DNA of 64,000 nucleotides. Source: Polytrichum commune. Taxonomy: Eukaryota > Streptophyta > Polytrichopsida > Polytrichales > Polytrichaceae. Where the stretch lies: contig OX485809.1 of NCBI GenBank assembly GCA_950295325.1, forward strand, positions 40,891,081 to 40,955,080, given 5' to 3'. The notes under the pieces were generated by a model, which was not told where the DNA came from, searched no databases, and saw only the letters and a program-made list of their open reading frames with translations. Shown piece after piece: positions 23,013-35,040 of the stretch. How positions within the stretch are numbered: the first letter of the stretch is position 1; every line of letters starts with the position of its first letter. Both the position numbers and the translations under genes were made by a program.

Positions 23013-24334
23013 CACGGGTAGATCACTTTAAGGAATTTTAAAAACAACGTGCGGCATAATATAGAGAGGATTAAAATCATTTGAAATAAAAATTATAAAG
23101 AAATTCCAAATAATGAAGGGGCCATTAAATGTAGACAATCCCATTATAAGTAAATTAGATGGACATAAAACGTGGGCCATTATTTTTTTGTAAAATTAAT
23201 ATAGGGGTTGAAGATAAGGATTCTAGAAGGTATGTTTAGTATGGTATGTAAATGGGATGGACCCTAAACCTCTAAACCACATGTTGTGTTTGTGAACACA
23301 CGGACATTTTTCCTCTGTTTCCACCCTTACCTTATTTGTGGTGTACTTGGGGTTATTTTGTACGCGCTGTAACATTGTGGACTCCACCCTAAATTGTAAA
23401 TTCTAAACCCGCTTTACTATGCTCTGTGTTTTTGGTCACTTGCATTGCAGTGACCGCTATGGTATTTGTGCTGGCATCTCCTATGTGTTTTCATCATAAC
23501 AGTGTTGGCAATGGTATTACTTTGCTATGGTCTCCTATGTGTTTTCTTCATAACACTATTTGCAATGTTATTATTATTTGCACCCTTCTTTGTTTCCATG
23601 TTTTCCCTCAACACTCGTCAATTGCGTTAGGAAGTAGATTAACTTTTATTACTTAAAAGGAATATAGAGTACAAAAAATTATAGTGATTTGGACAATATA
23701 AATAATGGAAGGGTGCAAACAAATGGGCAATTTTTGATATATAAGTAATTATAGGGAGGCTTTAATTCAGCCTTTGAAGGTAAATAGCCCCAAAACAAAA
23801 ACCCCCAGCCACACGTGGTGCACAAAAATGCCTTAGAGTGATCTATCCGTGACTGTTCAAGTACTGTATTTATACACGTGGGTGCACAAAAGGGGTATTA
23901 TTTAAAACAAGCATGTACAAAATGTACGTACAAGAGACATATTGCTATTAAGCAAGAAGTAGATATACATGAGGCTATAGAAAAATATATGTAAAGTACG
24001 CATTTACGCGTTTACGTGTTCAAGTCAGACCTGGACCAAGAATCATGTGTTTTTTCATCCACTAAGTAACGACTTTATAACTAAAAATCCATGATTTGAT
24101 ATTATACATATAATAGGGCCATATTTTTGCATTTCCAAACATTTGTACACATGTTATATATAATTTCTGTATTTGTTTTTGGACCCTTGTGTATGTATGG
24201 AAATGTATTTTGAAGCAATGAGATTTCTAAGTATATTGCTTGATTTTAGCAAAAATAAAATGTATACAGGGGTATTTTAATAAGGGGCATGCACGCACGT
24301 GATGCTTGGTTTTAATGAATAGTGCACTCCCTGA

Positions 24335-25680
24335 GGATTAATAGGCAACGCTGCCACCAATAAGCTTGCCAAACTCGGTGGTAACAAGCTTCCTCCACAT
24401 ACTAACACCCTCCCCCCCCCCGGACCAAAATAAAATAAACTAAATAAATAAATAAAATCACACATACCACCCCCTTTTGGCATTTCAAAATCCTCACAGA
24501 CAACCTCCATACCACATTCATCATGCATCTTAAACCCTACATATCTAAGGAATACACCTCCCAACTTATAACCACAATACTACCTCACTATCCATACATA
24601 GTGAAATGACTAAGCAAAGTTCACTCTCCCCGCTCCTACACCTCAGTGCATAGATGCACAAATCATACAAACCTCAAACTACAATATGGACAATACATGG
24701 GCAACCATAGAAAACACACTTGTGGCTCACCCAATTGCCCTATCCCCTCTGCAACCTATGCCTGCTAGAAGAAACCGACACATGTCTCCATTTCCTTTCC
24801 ATGTGTACAAATACAACCCTCAACAACATCCGAACAACCCAACACAACAATGCAATATAGAAAGTACACAAACACCCCCTCTCCCACTCCATAACAAGAG
24901 ACACACTCTTAATGTACGTTTGCACCCATTTAGGAAAGCCCCCCCCCCCTTGCAGACAACACAATCCCCACATGGCTATACCCATACCTCTGCACCACAA
25001 AGCCATGCCAATGCCTCACCATACTCAAAAATGACATCCTTATTATCATCACCACCTCTCCAATAAATACCACACACTATATCATCCAAAACATAAGCCT
25101 ACAATTCATAAATTTCACATTTTGCCAAGACCGAGACCCCATCACCACAACCCAACAAAAAAGCTCAAATACCAACCATTGGTGGACACCCTAGAAAATG
25201 TTGGATGATATGTAACACTTACCATTCTCATAACAAGGATCCGAGGAGGCATCCACACGAATAACATCACCAACCTCTTTGAGCTATATCCATCTAATGC
25301 CCATGCATGCATGCAACAAATACACTTGATAGCTATCAAATATCTCACCTTGCTCATGCTCAACAAACAATAATTGGAAAACCACCAACCGCCAATACTC
25401 CCACCTAAATATGCACCAAAACCACCACACACAAACAACGAAATGCCAAAAACAAATCCTACAACATGATGCCTAAACCCCATTAATTAGCTCAAATAAA
25501 GGGATTGACAACCTCCCGGAGTTACCCTAGAGAATCAAATCCAACACATGTTGCGCCAAGTCAAGGCACCTTACCTCATAGCATCCACTCCTACAATCGG
25601 GGAGAACTGGCAGTTAGTTACAGATGAACCGGTTGAAGTCCAAGACTGCAGGAAAATTACCGATCATTCTAGAGGAATTT
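24335..25680. other. AC-skewed tract, continuation
   Basis: Same strand-asymmetric composition as 18125-19855, and probably the other half of that tract. Minus-strand open frames here are composition artefacts. A 10-base and an 11-base C run occur at 24412 and 24939. No gene is supported. Confidence 0.4.
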
Positions 25681-25792
25681 ATAGAATATACCCCAATTTA
25701 ATACAAGAAAACTGAAGGATGCCAACATGTAACCGGTTGGACTTGCAAACACTAGGATCTCAACCGATTATGCCCAAGAATCTCCCCAATCA
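25681..25792 (+). repeat. Dispersed repeat, copy 2
   Basis: Counterpart of the repeat at 1868-1975; both contain CACTAGGATCTC and AATCTCCCCAA. Class unknown. Confidence 0.6.
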
Positions 25793-26240
25793 CTAACTCA
25801 CTCTTGAGATACAATAAATTGATTAACAAAAACTCATATCCCATCCAACGACAAACAATGCCCCTCGGCATTGATTATTAGAAAGGACCACCTCCGACAA
25901 GAGGCAGTAACATCTCTCTCGCTCTCCCCATCATACTACCTAGCCCTCACCATCGCCACTTATGTCCAATATGTTCTTCTCTTTACTACACAACACTTTC
26001 ATCATCCATACCGAAAATGATCGGACCTCCTCTCTGCATGATCCATGCCTTAGCTATTAACCCCATTTTGGGAATGTATTACTTCTCCTTACCATTTTTT
26101 GGTATTTTTCATCTAAATTAGTGTTGTCCTACGACACAACCCTCCTTCTCAAATATTCAACATGCCACTTATACATCCAACCGTCAATCCTTCACGCATG
26201 AGATTCTACCTTATGAAATCTCCAAACATCCCAGTAGACT

Positions 26241-26363
26241 TAACATTATTCAGATCTATAACAATGTTATGTGGGGCTGGCAGTATTCCATGGCATATTC
26301 TAGGAATATTCTTTGAAATATTGTCAACCCCACAGAACACTGTTATGGATTTGAATAATGTTA
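26241..26363. repeat. Imperfect foldback, pre-miRNA-like
   Basis: Two arms of about 58 bp pair with scattered mismatches around a very short loop. The left arm begins TAACATTATTCAGATCTATA and the right arm ends GGATTTGAATAATGTTA; CTGTGGGG-type cores pair in the middle. Stem length and mismatch level fit either a plant miRNA precursor or an old MITE. It does not overlap any gene I can support. Confidence 0.7.
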
Positions 26364-29300
26364 TGGAGACTAATGTGTGTTTCGTATGTTTCACTATACA
26401 AAATTCATACAACTTCACACAATCCTAGTAAAGACAAGTTCATGCTTCCTATTTTTCCACAAGGAGGTAACCTCTCACAAAATATTCAACAAAAATGGTC
26501 GCACCGAAAACTTGTTGTTTCATGCTCAAATAGTCTTCTAAGCATGATCAAAAATCCTTCTTAATCTTATCATCCACTTAACCACTCATTCACATATGTG
26601 TTTTTACTCGACATAACCTTCTATCTTATTCTTCCCTTATCCTCAAGATACTTAGGGTTTTATGTCACTTGTTTTTCAATCCTTTCATATCGGTCATGAT
26701 CACATTTGTCCGGCCCTACCCTCTTTGAGCGTGGCTCTTCCTCAACGTTCCAGTGTCCTTGTTGTCAATGTATTTCTCTATGCAATGTAAATTCATTCCC
26801 CCCCCCCCCCCCCTTCCCCCCAAAAAAGGGGGTTAAACAATTACATTTGATTATGAACATGAGCATATTACATCTTTTCATCCAAAATTAGAAAAAAAAA
26901 CCTAGTGCAATAGGTGCCTCCCCATGAAATATTCTACCAACCATAAAATCTTCTTAAATTTGATTAAAATTATGTAATCTTTTCTTTTCTCATAGACATG
27001 TAATGAGGTTAATAGCTGCAACCCACAACGTGTGAGTGCTTGGTAAGAATAAAAATATATGATAGTAAGTGGATGAAAAACTCTCAACATCAACAATGTT
27101 ATAAACCAAGGGCTCACAATTTGCTTGGTGTTCACCAAGAATGACTTGGGGCCAACTTTGAGTTCTTTGTGCAACATGGCAATCCCAAACTCATCATTTA
27201 AGGTTGAGGAGCCCGGGTCCACAGAATGATGGGTTTAGGTGCCATTGGTGGCGCCATTGCATACAAGCCTCTACTATATCTTGGGTCGGTTCAAGGTGGG
27301 TTTAGGGGGGTTTGTCAATGCCTATTCTAGCCATTCTGTTCACATGTGTGTGTGTGTGGGGGGGGGGGGGACGATTCAAGCCCACAAAGCCAGGGGGGTT
27401 GGTTTCAACCCCAGGATGCAAGGGGGTGGTTCTACAACCAAATTGGGTGGGATCATGGAGTTGGCCATGTTGGGCTTTGATTTAGGTTGGGTTTAGTACC
27501 CAACTATGTTATGTTTGTTGGTTCTAGGCAATGAAGGTGGGGGTCCTCATCATATGCAAGGTTGTCATACACGGGAAGCTAGTGGTTTTAACTTTGAATA
27601 TTCATCAAATATTCAAGTGAAGCTATTTTTCTTCTTCTTTATACCTATGTTTAGCCCAAAGGCTAAGACGATTCTTCTTATATCAATCACATAGCCATAA
27701 CTATGTGCAATACCTTAAAGTGTTGGTTTAAGCACCCTCTACCTTATCTCGTTGTTTCGGACTGAGGACCAATTTACACAGACCAAGAGCCAAAGACCAT
27801 ACCATGGGAGATAGAAACTAAGTGTTGCAATTGATGGGTCCTCAAGCTTAGTGTAAAGTGAAAGTGGACCATGTTGAGGAATTGCAACATATGTTTGAGT
27901 TCGGGACCCCAACAATGGCAATATAAAGCTTCTAGGAACTAATGGCAATTGAAGTGATTGTTCACGGCCCCTAGTTTTCTATTAGACCCACCTTTTTTTC
28001 TTTTTTTCTTTTTTTTATGGGTCTAATGCAATAGAGTTATTTGTAAAGTAAAGGGAGACCATGGGTTTAGTCCCAAACCTTGAGTTTATGAGAATTAACA
28101 TAAAGTCACCCAAGTTCTCTTAATGCTTAAATTACCATACACAAAGAGTGGATTCCGGGCTATTGAAAACTGACTTTCTAGCTTGTCCCACTAGGATGGG
28201 TAGCCCAAGCTAGCCTTGCACAAGCCGATCCGGAATTTAGGACGGTGGGTCCGATGCATAGATCTATACCTTATTTTACATCCTAAAGTTCACTCAAAGT
28301 CTAAGAGGTAGGAAGGAGGTCCCAAAAGTTTCACCCAACTTTCAAAATATGCTCCAATGTACAACAAGTGAATGCGCTCTTAATGGAAAGTTTTCTCAAA
28401 GAAGGATCAAACCCACAATTTCTTCCCTCTTTGAGGGACTTTACATATAACTCTAATATTTGGTAGATTATGAATCATAGTCCACTTCTTGCCATATAGT
28501 ATGTCATGTAGCTCTTTTCATCCATTTAAATTTCTTTGGTCTCTCGACCCTTCAAGATCTAGTGTAAAGTGAACTTGGACTATCCAAAGCTTCTCCTAGG
28601 AGCTCTAGGTGAAGCTCCTAGGTGTAACCCCAACTCTATGACCGGATCCATTGATACGCTTTCAATAAATTGAAATTTTCAGGGAGATATGTGAATGCTA
28701 GATAATTATTTGAATGCTATGATCTAAAAATTTGGTTGAAAAAACCAGTGTACTAATTTCTTATGAATAATATTCACGTATTCAAAAAATTGTTTCGATA
28801 CTATCATAATAATCTATGTATATTTTATTGGAAGATCTTCATAAAATTTAGCATGGTTGTCATGCTAAATTGGACCTTGGTTCAATTTTATCCAAATGAG
28901 TTTGGCCCTTAATGAACCACTATAGAGTGTTCTTTGTTCAAACCTCCACACCTATAACACTACTAAGCATGTACATGACCGTCTCTTTCCAAAGAAAATG
29001 TCAGGGATTAAAAAATAATGATAATTTATAATTGTTTGTTGTAAAGTTCACAGTTCACAACCTAAGTGCTCCCCGTAAATGAAGAATCCTAGAATTAAAG
29101 TCGAATTATGCTCATGTGATACCTAGTCTCATAGAATGCATTCAAGAAACTATGTAATGTTATGACCACCTCCAAGCATGCACCAAAGCCTTACTTAACA
29201 TGGAATGTATTCTATGAAAAACAACCAAAACTTCAAGTGAATTAACAGACAACTCTAGTCCCTCAAATGTAAAGTGCCTTTGTAGATTTTGTTGTTTTGT

Positions 29301-30970
29301 CTGCATATGGATGTAATGCCTTTCCCCCTGCATGTGAATTCCGTGTTTGACCTATATGTGACCTACAAATGTAGGTACAATTGAAAAATGCTGTGACTCT
29401 TGTCACTTGAAGCTTGTGTTTAGGTGGGACATTGCGAGCCTTGGGGCCTTTTTTCTTTTTCTTTTTCTTTTTTTCTGTATACTTTGGGGGTGGACTTGGT
29501 GGTGGTCAACATGATCAAGCCGGAACAAATGGAGCTAAAATCTACAACCATCTTTGAGTGTAATTTTCCTGAAGGTATTAAAAAATCATTCATTAATTGG
29601 AAACTTTGTTGAATGAGGCTCAATGTTCATTCCAAGCTCCGTCTCTGAAGTTGGTTTGTCCATGACTAGTGAACGGAATTTCTGCCAAGAAGCTGTGCAC
29701 TGCTGATTGAACTCAAAGAAGCGGAACTTACAAAGCATGAGCATGATTGTGATGTAATGCACTCTGGTAGAATTCAAATGATTACCTTCTTTGCTAGCAA
29801 TTTGGAATATCACCACATTTTAGTTGGAAGAGTTGTCTACTGCAAGTGAGTTGACATACTTTGTCAATTTTGCCAAGCACCATCTGAACTCCTTGTTGCC
29901 CATTTTCATACAGGAATTGGGCCAGACAAGAAGATCAATAATGAATATAAACCTCACCTGGACATGATAAGGTTCACAATACCAAAGAGCTCCATACCCA
30001 CAATGTTTCTGCATGACATATTCACTGGATGCTGTACAAGTTGGGAAAAGAATAGGTCAACTCATCATGCAAAAAGTTTTACTACCCGTTTGAGGCAAAA
30101 ACTGTGCTTGCTTCTGTAATTAATCAACAGAAATAGAGAAGCACTGTAATTCCTTGCACTGTCCGCTCTTACTAGCAATTCTGTGTGTAATGAGGTATGA
30201 ATCAAATAAATTGTATGCACATCCTCCATGTCTACTGAGCATAACATTATCACTTTTTATTGCACTTCCAATCTTTTGGTGCTCAACTTAGTGATTGCCC
30301 GTTGAAGGAGAATTATTTTGAAGCACTTTCACTCACTCATGGCCACCAACATGGGTGTTGGGGCACATATTGCCCCCTGGAAGATACAGCTGTGCGTTTG
30401 TTGAGGCTTCTGCAGTCATGGTTACAACCACACATAATTTAGTATATATAAAATTACAATGTTACAATTTCTGCACTACCATTGCCAAATTGAGATTTAA
30501 CAATGTAGATCACCTGCAACATATTCATTCAATTCGGTTTAGCTATTACTTGGTGTTCCATGACCCTCTTCATGTCATTGATAGATGTCTTGAGACTTGA
30601 TCTAATTGATTACCCACTCTTTCATTTTGAGGTGTATCCTCCAGGCATAATTTTTTTAATGGCAGAAATTCCAACAATATGACTCAGACTATCATTCTAG
30701 TAAGTGGTCTATAAGCTATGCAATTAAACCCACATTAAATCCAATCATTGAGAAGACTGCACATCTCAGAGAATACATCCAGGAATCTATAGGGCTTGCG
30801 ACAAACTCTTTGGTATCTATTTTTTTTCTAGATAATATTCTTCTCAAACCTCTGAAAGGAGCCTCCGTAGGAAGCAAAAAAACTGGTGCTATCAAAGCCA
30901 CAAACCTTTAAAATATGTGCAGAGGTTTATGTTTTTAGTCAGATTACTGTGTGGGATGGCTAATACCTTT
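26364..30970. other. Largely non-coding DNA with possible exon fragments
   Basis: No complete gene is supported. C and G homopolymers occur at 26798-26813 and 27358-27370. A broken copy of the palindromic MITE seen at 32190 lies at about 28870-28971. On the minus strand at 30031-29958 there is a 74-bp segment with AG and GTGAGG borders encoding MQKHCGYGALWYCEPYHVQ. It is followed by weaker exon-like pieces down to 29610 (FRSLVMDKPTSETELGM, then a stop). These could be parts of an unrecognised gene or decayed exons. Confidence 0.35.
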
Positions 30971-33719
30971 TCAATCAACATGTGGGTCACCGTGTCCAAT
31001 ATCTGCATCAGTGAGGTTAAGTTCTGCCATTTGCTGCTCCACAGGCACTATCCCAATTTCCGAGATGTACCTATTCATATCCATCCATCCCATTACCACA
31101 ATATTAGACCTGAGCATGCTCTGAACTTGGTAGTACTTGATCAGTAATTCTAAACAGTAAAGTATGTGGGTGTTTGTGGTACCTTTTCTTAATTATTGGA
31201 CACCTATAATTGATTGCTGTGTGGTTAGGTGAGGATCAAAGAATAAACACAAAGAATAAACACAATAAAGACACATGTTTAAAAGGTTTTGGACTATGTC
31301 TTTAAATTGTATTAACTACTCCATACTCAATAGTGAACATGATTAGGAGGACCTATGTATTCAGATAAGCAATCAGCAAACATGCACTTCCGATAACCAT
31401 GACTAATCGAGGGAGGTTTGATTTTCAATATGATTTTTATTGATATTTTATCATGATTTGCTAATGCAATGCAAAATTGAAGAAGTAAATCTGATCAATG
31501 ATGAATATTGATAAAAACGTGCCACTCAACACCTGCGTACCTTAACAATCATCATGCCTTGGATTCTTTCCCATACACTAAATATCTGATTTAGTGTGGC
31601 CCACACTATTCATCATCAACCCACATTAATTGTCTTGCAATCATTGGGTGGCAACTAGAGAGGGTGTCACGTGACACTTGGTGCTATGGCACAAGTCATG
31701 AAAACCACTGTAATCAGTATAGCACATCAATTTTAGTGCCACACTAAATCAGATGTTTAAAATAGTTAGATCAGTTGAAAAATATTGCAAAATGCCAAGA
31801 ACCTCCAGAAACAGTTGAAGCAACTACTTGGGAGTACAAAAGTGATTTGATTGCAAACTTTGTGACCACCAAGTGCACAGTTTCGGTGATGAAATGAATA
31901 ACACAGCTTTTTCAGCTAAATCACTGAACGAGAGTGCCGATTTAGGTCAGATTTAGATTATATGGTTAGATCAAATGATACATCTAATTCTGACAGTGTT
32001 GCAAGTGGCTTGCTGCCCTCCTGCACTTGTATTTTGGTGTAACAAATTAGGATTTAGGGTTTCCCATACCAATTGTGAATAGAAGCAAGCATAGGGAGAT
32101 CAAGGATATCAGGTACATTAGTTATCCTCTCACTCCACATGCCTTTTGATCGAGTTGGTAACATTTTCCATTTTCAGTGAGTTTTCAGTGCATGCTTGGA
32201 GGTAGTGTGGAGGTTTGAACAAAGAACATGTTACATTGGTTCACTGAGGGTCGAACTCATGTTCGCATGCCAAGAGGTGCTAAAATGAGTTTGACCCTCA
32301 CTGAATCAAAATAGGTTGCTCTTCATTCAGATTCAAAACTCTACCTCTGTGCATGCACCACAAGATGAAAGAGATTATTGATGTTGTACACAAATCAACC
32401 TATGGAAATCCTAGGGGACCAACTCCTGACAAAAAGTTCCATTGAGTTAAATTAAAGGATGACTGCATGATTGAATAAGTTCAATCCCTCAGAGCAGAGT
32501 CTGTACTACTGTGGCATTCCTCACCAGAAATTCTCACACCACATTGAAAAAACATATACCAACAGGTGGGACTTATGCCTATGACCAAATTCAGATACAC
32601 TGCACATTTACACTGTTTCTGCGGTGACATTTGTACATGTGAGAGGTGGAGATGATTGATTACCAGTTGAGGAGAACGAAGAGACTGAGTGCCACCAGGA
32701 TAAGAAAGAGCACATGCAACAAGGTGCCCAATCCAGAGATATTGGCTGCTACAGAGAGCATGAACAAAAGGGACGCTGCAAGAGCAAGTAGCACCACCCT
32801 CAGAAAAGTCCATGTCGGCGCCTGCATAAATATATCCAGCCACCCCAAAATACAACCCACAAAAAAAACATGAATTCTAGTGATGCTCCCCATGCCAATG
32901 ATATGCAAGCGGCTAGGACTTCTTGAGCAGGATTCCATGTCAGAGCTAAGTGACACAGAGCTGGATTTAGGGTTAAGGGTTTAGAAAGAAGAGTGAGCTA
33001 AATTGGATTGCAGACGCTTGTGGAGGAATAAATTCGTGAACAGAGCATTTCTGCAAAAACATTGCTTCAAATCTTCACCGGCGAATGTGTTGGACTACAC
33101 AGGAGATTTATTAGAAAACATCGCTCCCATGATTTCTAGTGATGCTCCCCATGCCAATGATGTGCAAGCGGCTAGGACTTCTTGAGCAAGATACCATATC
33201 AAAGCTAAGTAACACAGAGCTGGATGTAGGATTTAGGGATTAGGAGAAAGAGCAAGCTAAATTGGCTTCCAGAGCATTTCTGCAAAACATTGCTTCAGTC
33301 TCCAACGCCGAATGTGTCGGACCACCCAGGAGATTGTTTTGTTCCAAAACATCGCTCCCCATGGGTTCTTGTGCTCCCCATGCAAATTATGGGCAAGCGG
33401 CTAGGACTTCTTGGGCAAGATTCCATGTCAAAGCTACGTGACACAGAGCTGGATTTAGGGTTTAGGGCTTAGGAGAAAGGGCGACCTAAATTGGACTGCA
33501 AAACATTGCTTCAATCTACAACGGCGAATGTGTCGAACTACCCAGGAGATATTTTTTCAAAACATCTCTCAATTAACAAACAACAAACAAATAGGAGCCC
33601 ATGCTTACGTTGACGCCTTGCGCAAGAGCTCCGAGCAACACCGCCTCGCCTGCGCCTGCCTTGGTCGGCGGCTCCTTCTTAAATCCTCTCTCCACCAAAC
33701 TGTCTTTCCCTCCTGACAT
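30971..33719 (-). CDS. Two-helix membrane protein, Pkr1-like, three exons
   Basis: The coding exons are 33719-33609, 32821-32664 and 31070-30971, with clean borders (GTAAGC/TGCAG and GTAATC/AATAG). They add to 369 nt, in phase, giving 122 residues. An in-frame TGA lies upstream of the ATG. Exon 1 encodes a hydrophilic start (MSGRKDSLVERGFKKEPPTK) and LLGALAQGVN. Exon 2 encodes APTW and two hydrophobic helices (about residues 43-60 and 68-88) ending LLNW. Exon 3 encodes YISEIGIVPVEQQMAELN and a short acidic tail. The G-V-N-APTW entry, two helices and the LNWYISE exit resemble Pkr1, an ER protein needed for V-ATPase assembly in yeast. Plants have Pkr1-like proteins of this size. Intron 1 is filled by a tandem repeat and intron 2 holds two MITEs. 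The gene looks intact; the family name is a moderately confident inference. Confidence 0.75.
31584..31754. repeat. MITE, 171 bp, in intron 2 of the Pkr1-like gene
   Basis: The ends are perfect 17-bp inverted repeats, ATCTGATTTAGTGTGGC. The interior has CATCATCAACCCACATTA and CACTTGGTGCTA blocks shared with copies at 34175-34312 and, decayed, at 44471-44547. Confidence 0.8.
32190..32356. repeat. Palindromic MITE, 167 bp, in intron 2 of the Pkr1-like gene
   Basis: The unit starts GCATGCTTGGAGGTAGTGT and ends with the inverted ACTCTACCTCTGTGCATGC. Most of its length folds on itself. A second copy sits in intron 2 of the NPH3-like gene (59383-59538) and a fragment at about 28870-28971. Confidence 0.8.
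32872..33575. repeat. Tandem repeat of about 220-230 bp, roughly three units
   Basis: Blocks AACATTGCTTCAA recur at about 33058, 33288 and 33504. GCTCCCCATGC recurs at about 32883, 33144 and 33370. CACAGAGCTGGAT recurs in each unit. The array makes up most of intron 1 of the Pkr1-like gene. No function is evident. Confidence 0.85.
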
Positions 33720-35040
33720 TCCTCCAGATCCACTTGGTCTTGCTCACATCATATCGCTCATGCAACAAGGAATCCAATTCAAAAGACCTGGCATAGCTTA
33801 AATCTATTCGGAGTGGGTGATCAATTCACAAACTCTAATCCCTAAACCATCAGATAAATCTCGTCAACTCTCCAACCCTGCTTTTAAAGCACCCTGAAAT
33901 CATCAACAAAGCAGCGCAGATGATTGTTGTTGAGGTTGCAGTGCTTCTGAGTGTGCCGATCTGGAGTTTGAAACTTATAAGTAATGGATTGTGTCATACA
34001 TGTTGCAAAATATCGATGGTTCTTCTAAACCCTGGTTTGAGGAAGATATCTCCTGAGATGGTCTTATGTGTTGCAAATTGACAACAGACTTAACCAATTT
34101 CCTTGTGCATGGAAGTTCTAACGCTACTATGACTTCCAACATGCGTCTTTGTGATTACCCTTGACTACATTGAAGATCAGATTTAGTGTGGCCCACTCTA
34201 TTTATCATCGATCCACATCAGTTGTCTTGCAATTATCACAAGCTTTGACACTTGGTGCTAACATAGTTTAGTCACCAAGAACACTCTCATAACATGGCAC
34301 ACTAAATGAGATGCTTAGTGTAGTTTCACGAATTATTAAAAAAACAAAAACAAAAACAAAAAAAAGCCAGAGTCGTATTTATTGGAAGACCATTTCGAAG
34401 CTAATAATCCAAGTGTTGAAGGGGAATTGAAGATTTGCTCTAATATTAATTTCAGATGATCATACTTTCAGGTAATGATCACTTATCAGATAGGCTCACG
34501 GACACATAAATTAAACAACTACATTTTCATGCAGTATTTGAAGGATTCCACTCAGTCGCAGTTAAAAATCATCTATTGACATATATTTAGCCATGACTGT
34601 TTTATTGAATAGTGAATCTGAAATACTTGCAGTTTATTCACCTGCGGTTTTAACAACTGTAAAAAATGCATAGCGGGATGAACTTCGTATTTCTGTTTCT
34701 TCTAAGTATCAAACTTTGGTAGAGAATGTCCATCGAAAGCCCATTGAAAGGTAAGAAACCTTGCCAATGTTGATTGTGAGTACATGTGCAACGTAAAGCC
34801 TGGTTACAGCCCAGTACTACTACCAGAAACTTTTGAATTTTAGTTGGTTTGCTACATGGAAATGACAGACTGTCATCCCCTGTGAAATATTAATTCGTAA
34901 CTCACTAATGTTTAAGAAGTTTTTTCTTTGAGTTTTTTTATAGTACCTGACTTTATATCTTGGAAAAAACTTTCCGAGATTGCATTCAATGCCAGCAAGC
35001 ATCAGACAACATTCCCACTACCATTCTTACACCTTATTTT
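33720..35040. other. Upstream flank of the Pkr1-like gene, no other gene seen
   Basis: This should include the promoter of the Pkr1-like gene, directly right of 33719, but no clear TATA box stands out. A MITE occupies 34175-34312. The T-rich stretch before 35090 is the poly(A) tail of the minus-strand LINE. Confidence 0.45.
34175..34312. repeat. MITE, second copy of the 31584 family
   Basis: Starts ATCAGATTTAGTGTGGCCCA and ends GGCACACTAAATGAGAT, with the same internal blocks (ATCGATCCACAT, CACTTGGTGCTA) as the copy at 31584. Confidence 0.7.

Larger units (their letters stand above)
19885..23851. mobile_element. Composite hAT-like element, outer TSD ACTGTTCA
   Basis: The unit starts CACGGGTAGGTCACT and ends AGTGATCTATCCGTG, with the 8-bp repeat ACTGTTCA at 19877-19884 and 23852-23859. 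It consists of two copies of one TIR element: 19885-22121 (2.2 kb) and 23013-23851 (0.84 kb, an internal deletion of the same sequence). Between them lies an 891-bp segment (22122-23012). The inner ends lack matching duplications (GGAGCACT against GAGTCCAT). The outer TSD therefore indicates that the whole thing moved as one unit, or that the middle was rearranged later. TSD length and the CA-starting TIR suggest the hAT superfamily; no hAT transposase is visible. Confidence 0.75.
19865..24334. mobile_element. TIR element with 9-bp TSD GGATTAATA
   Basis: The direct repeat GGATTAATA flanks the unit exactly (19856-19864 and 24335-24343). The ends are inverted copies: CAGGGAGTGCACTGTTCA on the left and, inverted, CAGGGAGTGCACTATTCA on the right. 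A 9-bp duplication fits Mutator-like elements. The element's own DNA is only about 500 bp, because a composite hAT-like insertion occupies 19885-23851, inside the left TIR. No coding capacity of its own is visible. Confidence 0.7.

Noticed and set aside
24740-25483. Open frames of 88-126 codons on both strands
   Set aside because: Same AC-skew artefact as at 18.3 kb; overlapping frames on both strands with no family resemblance.
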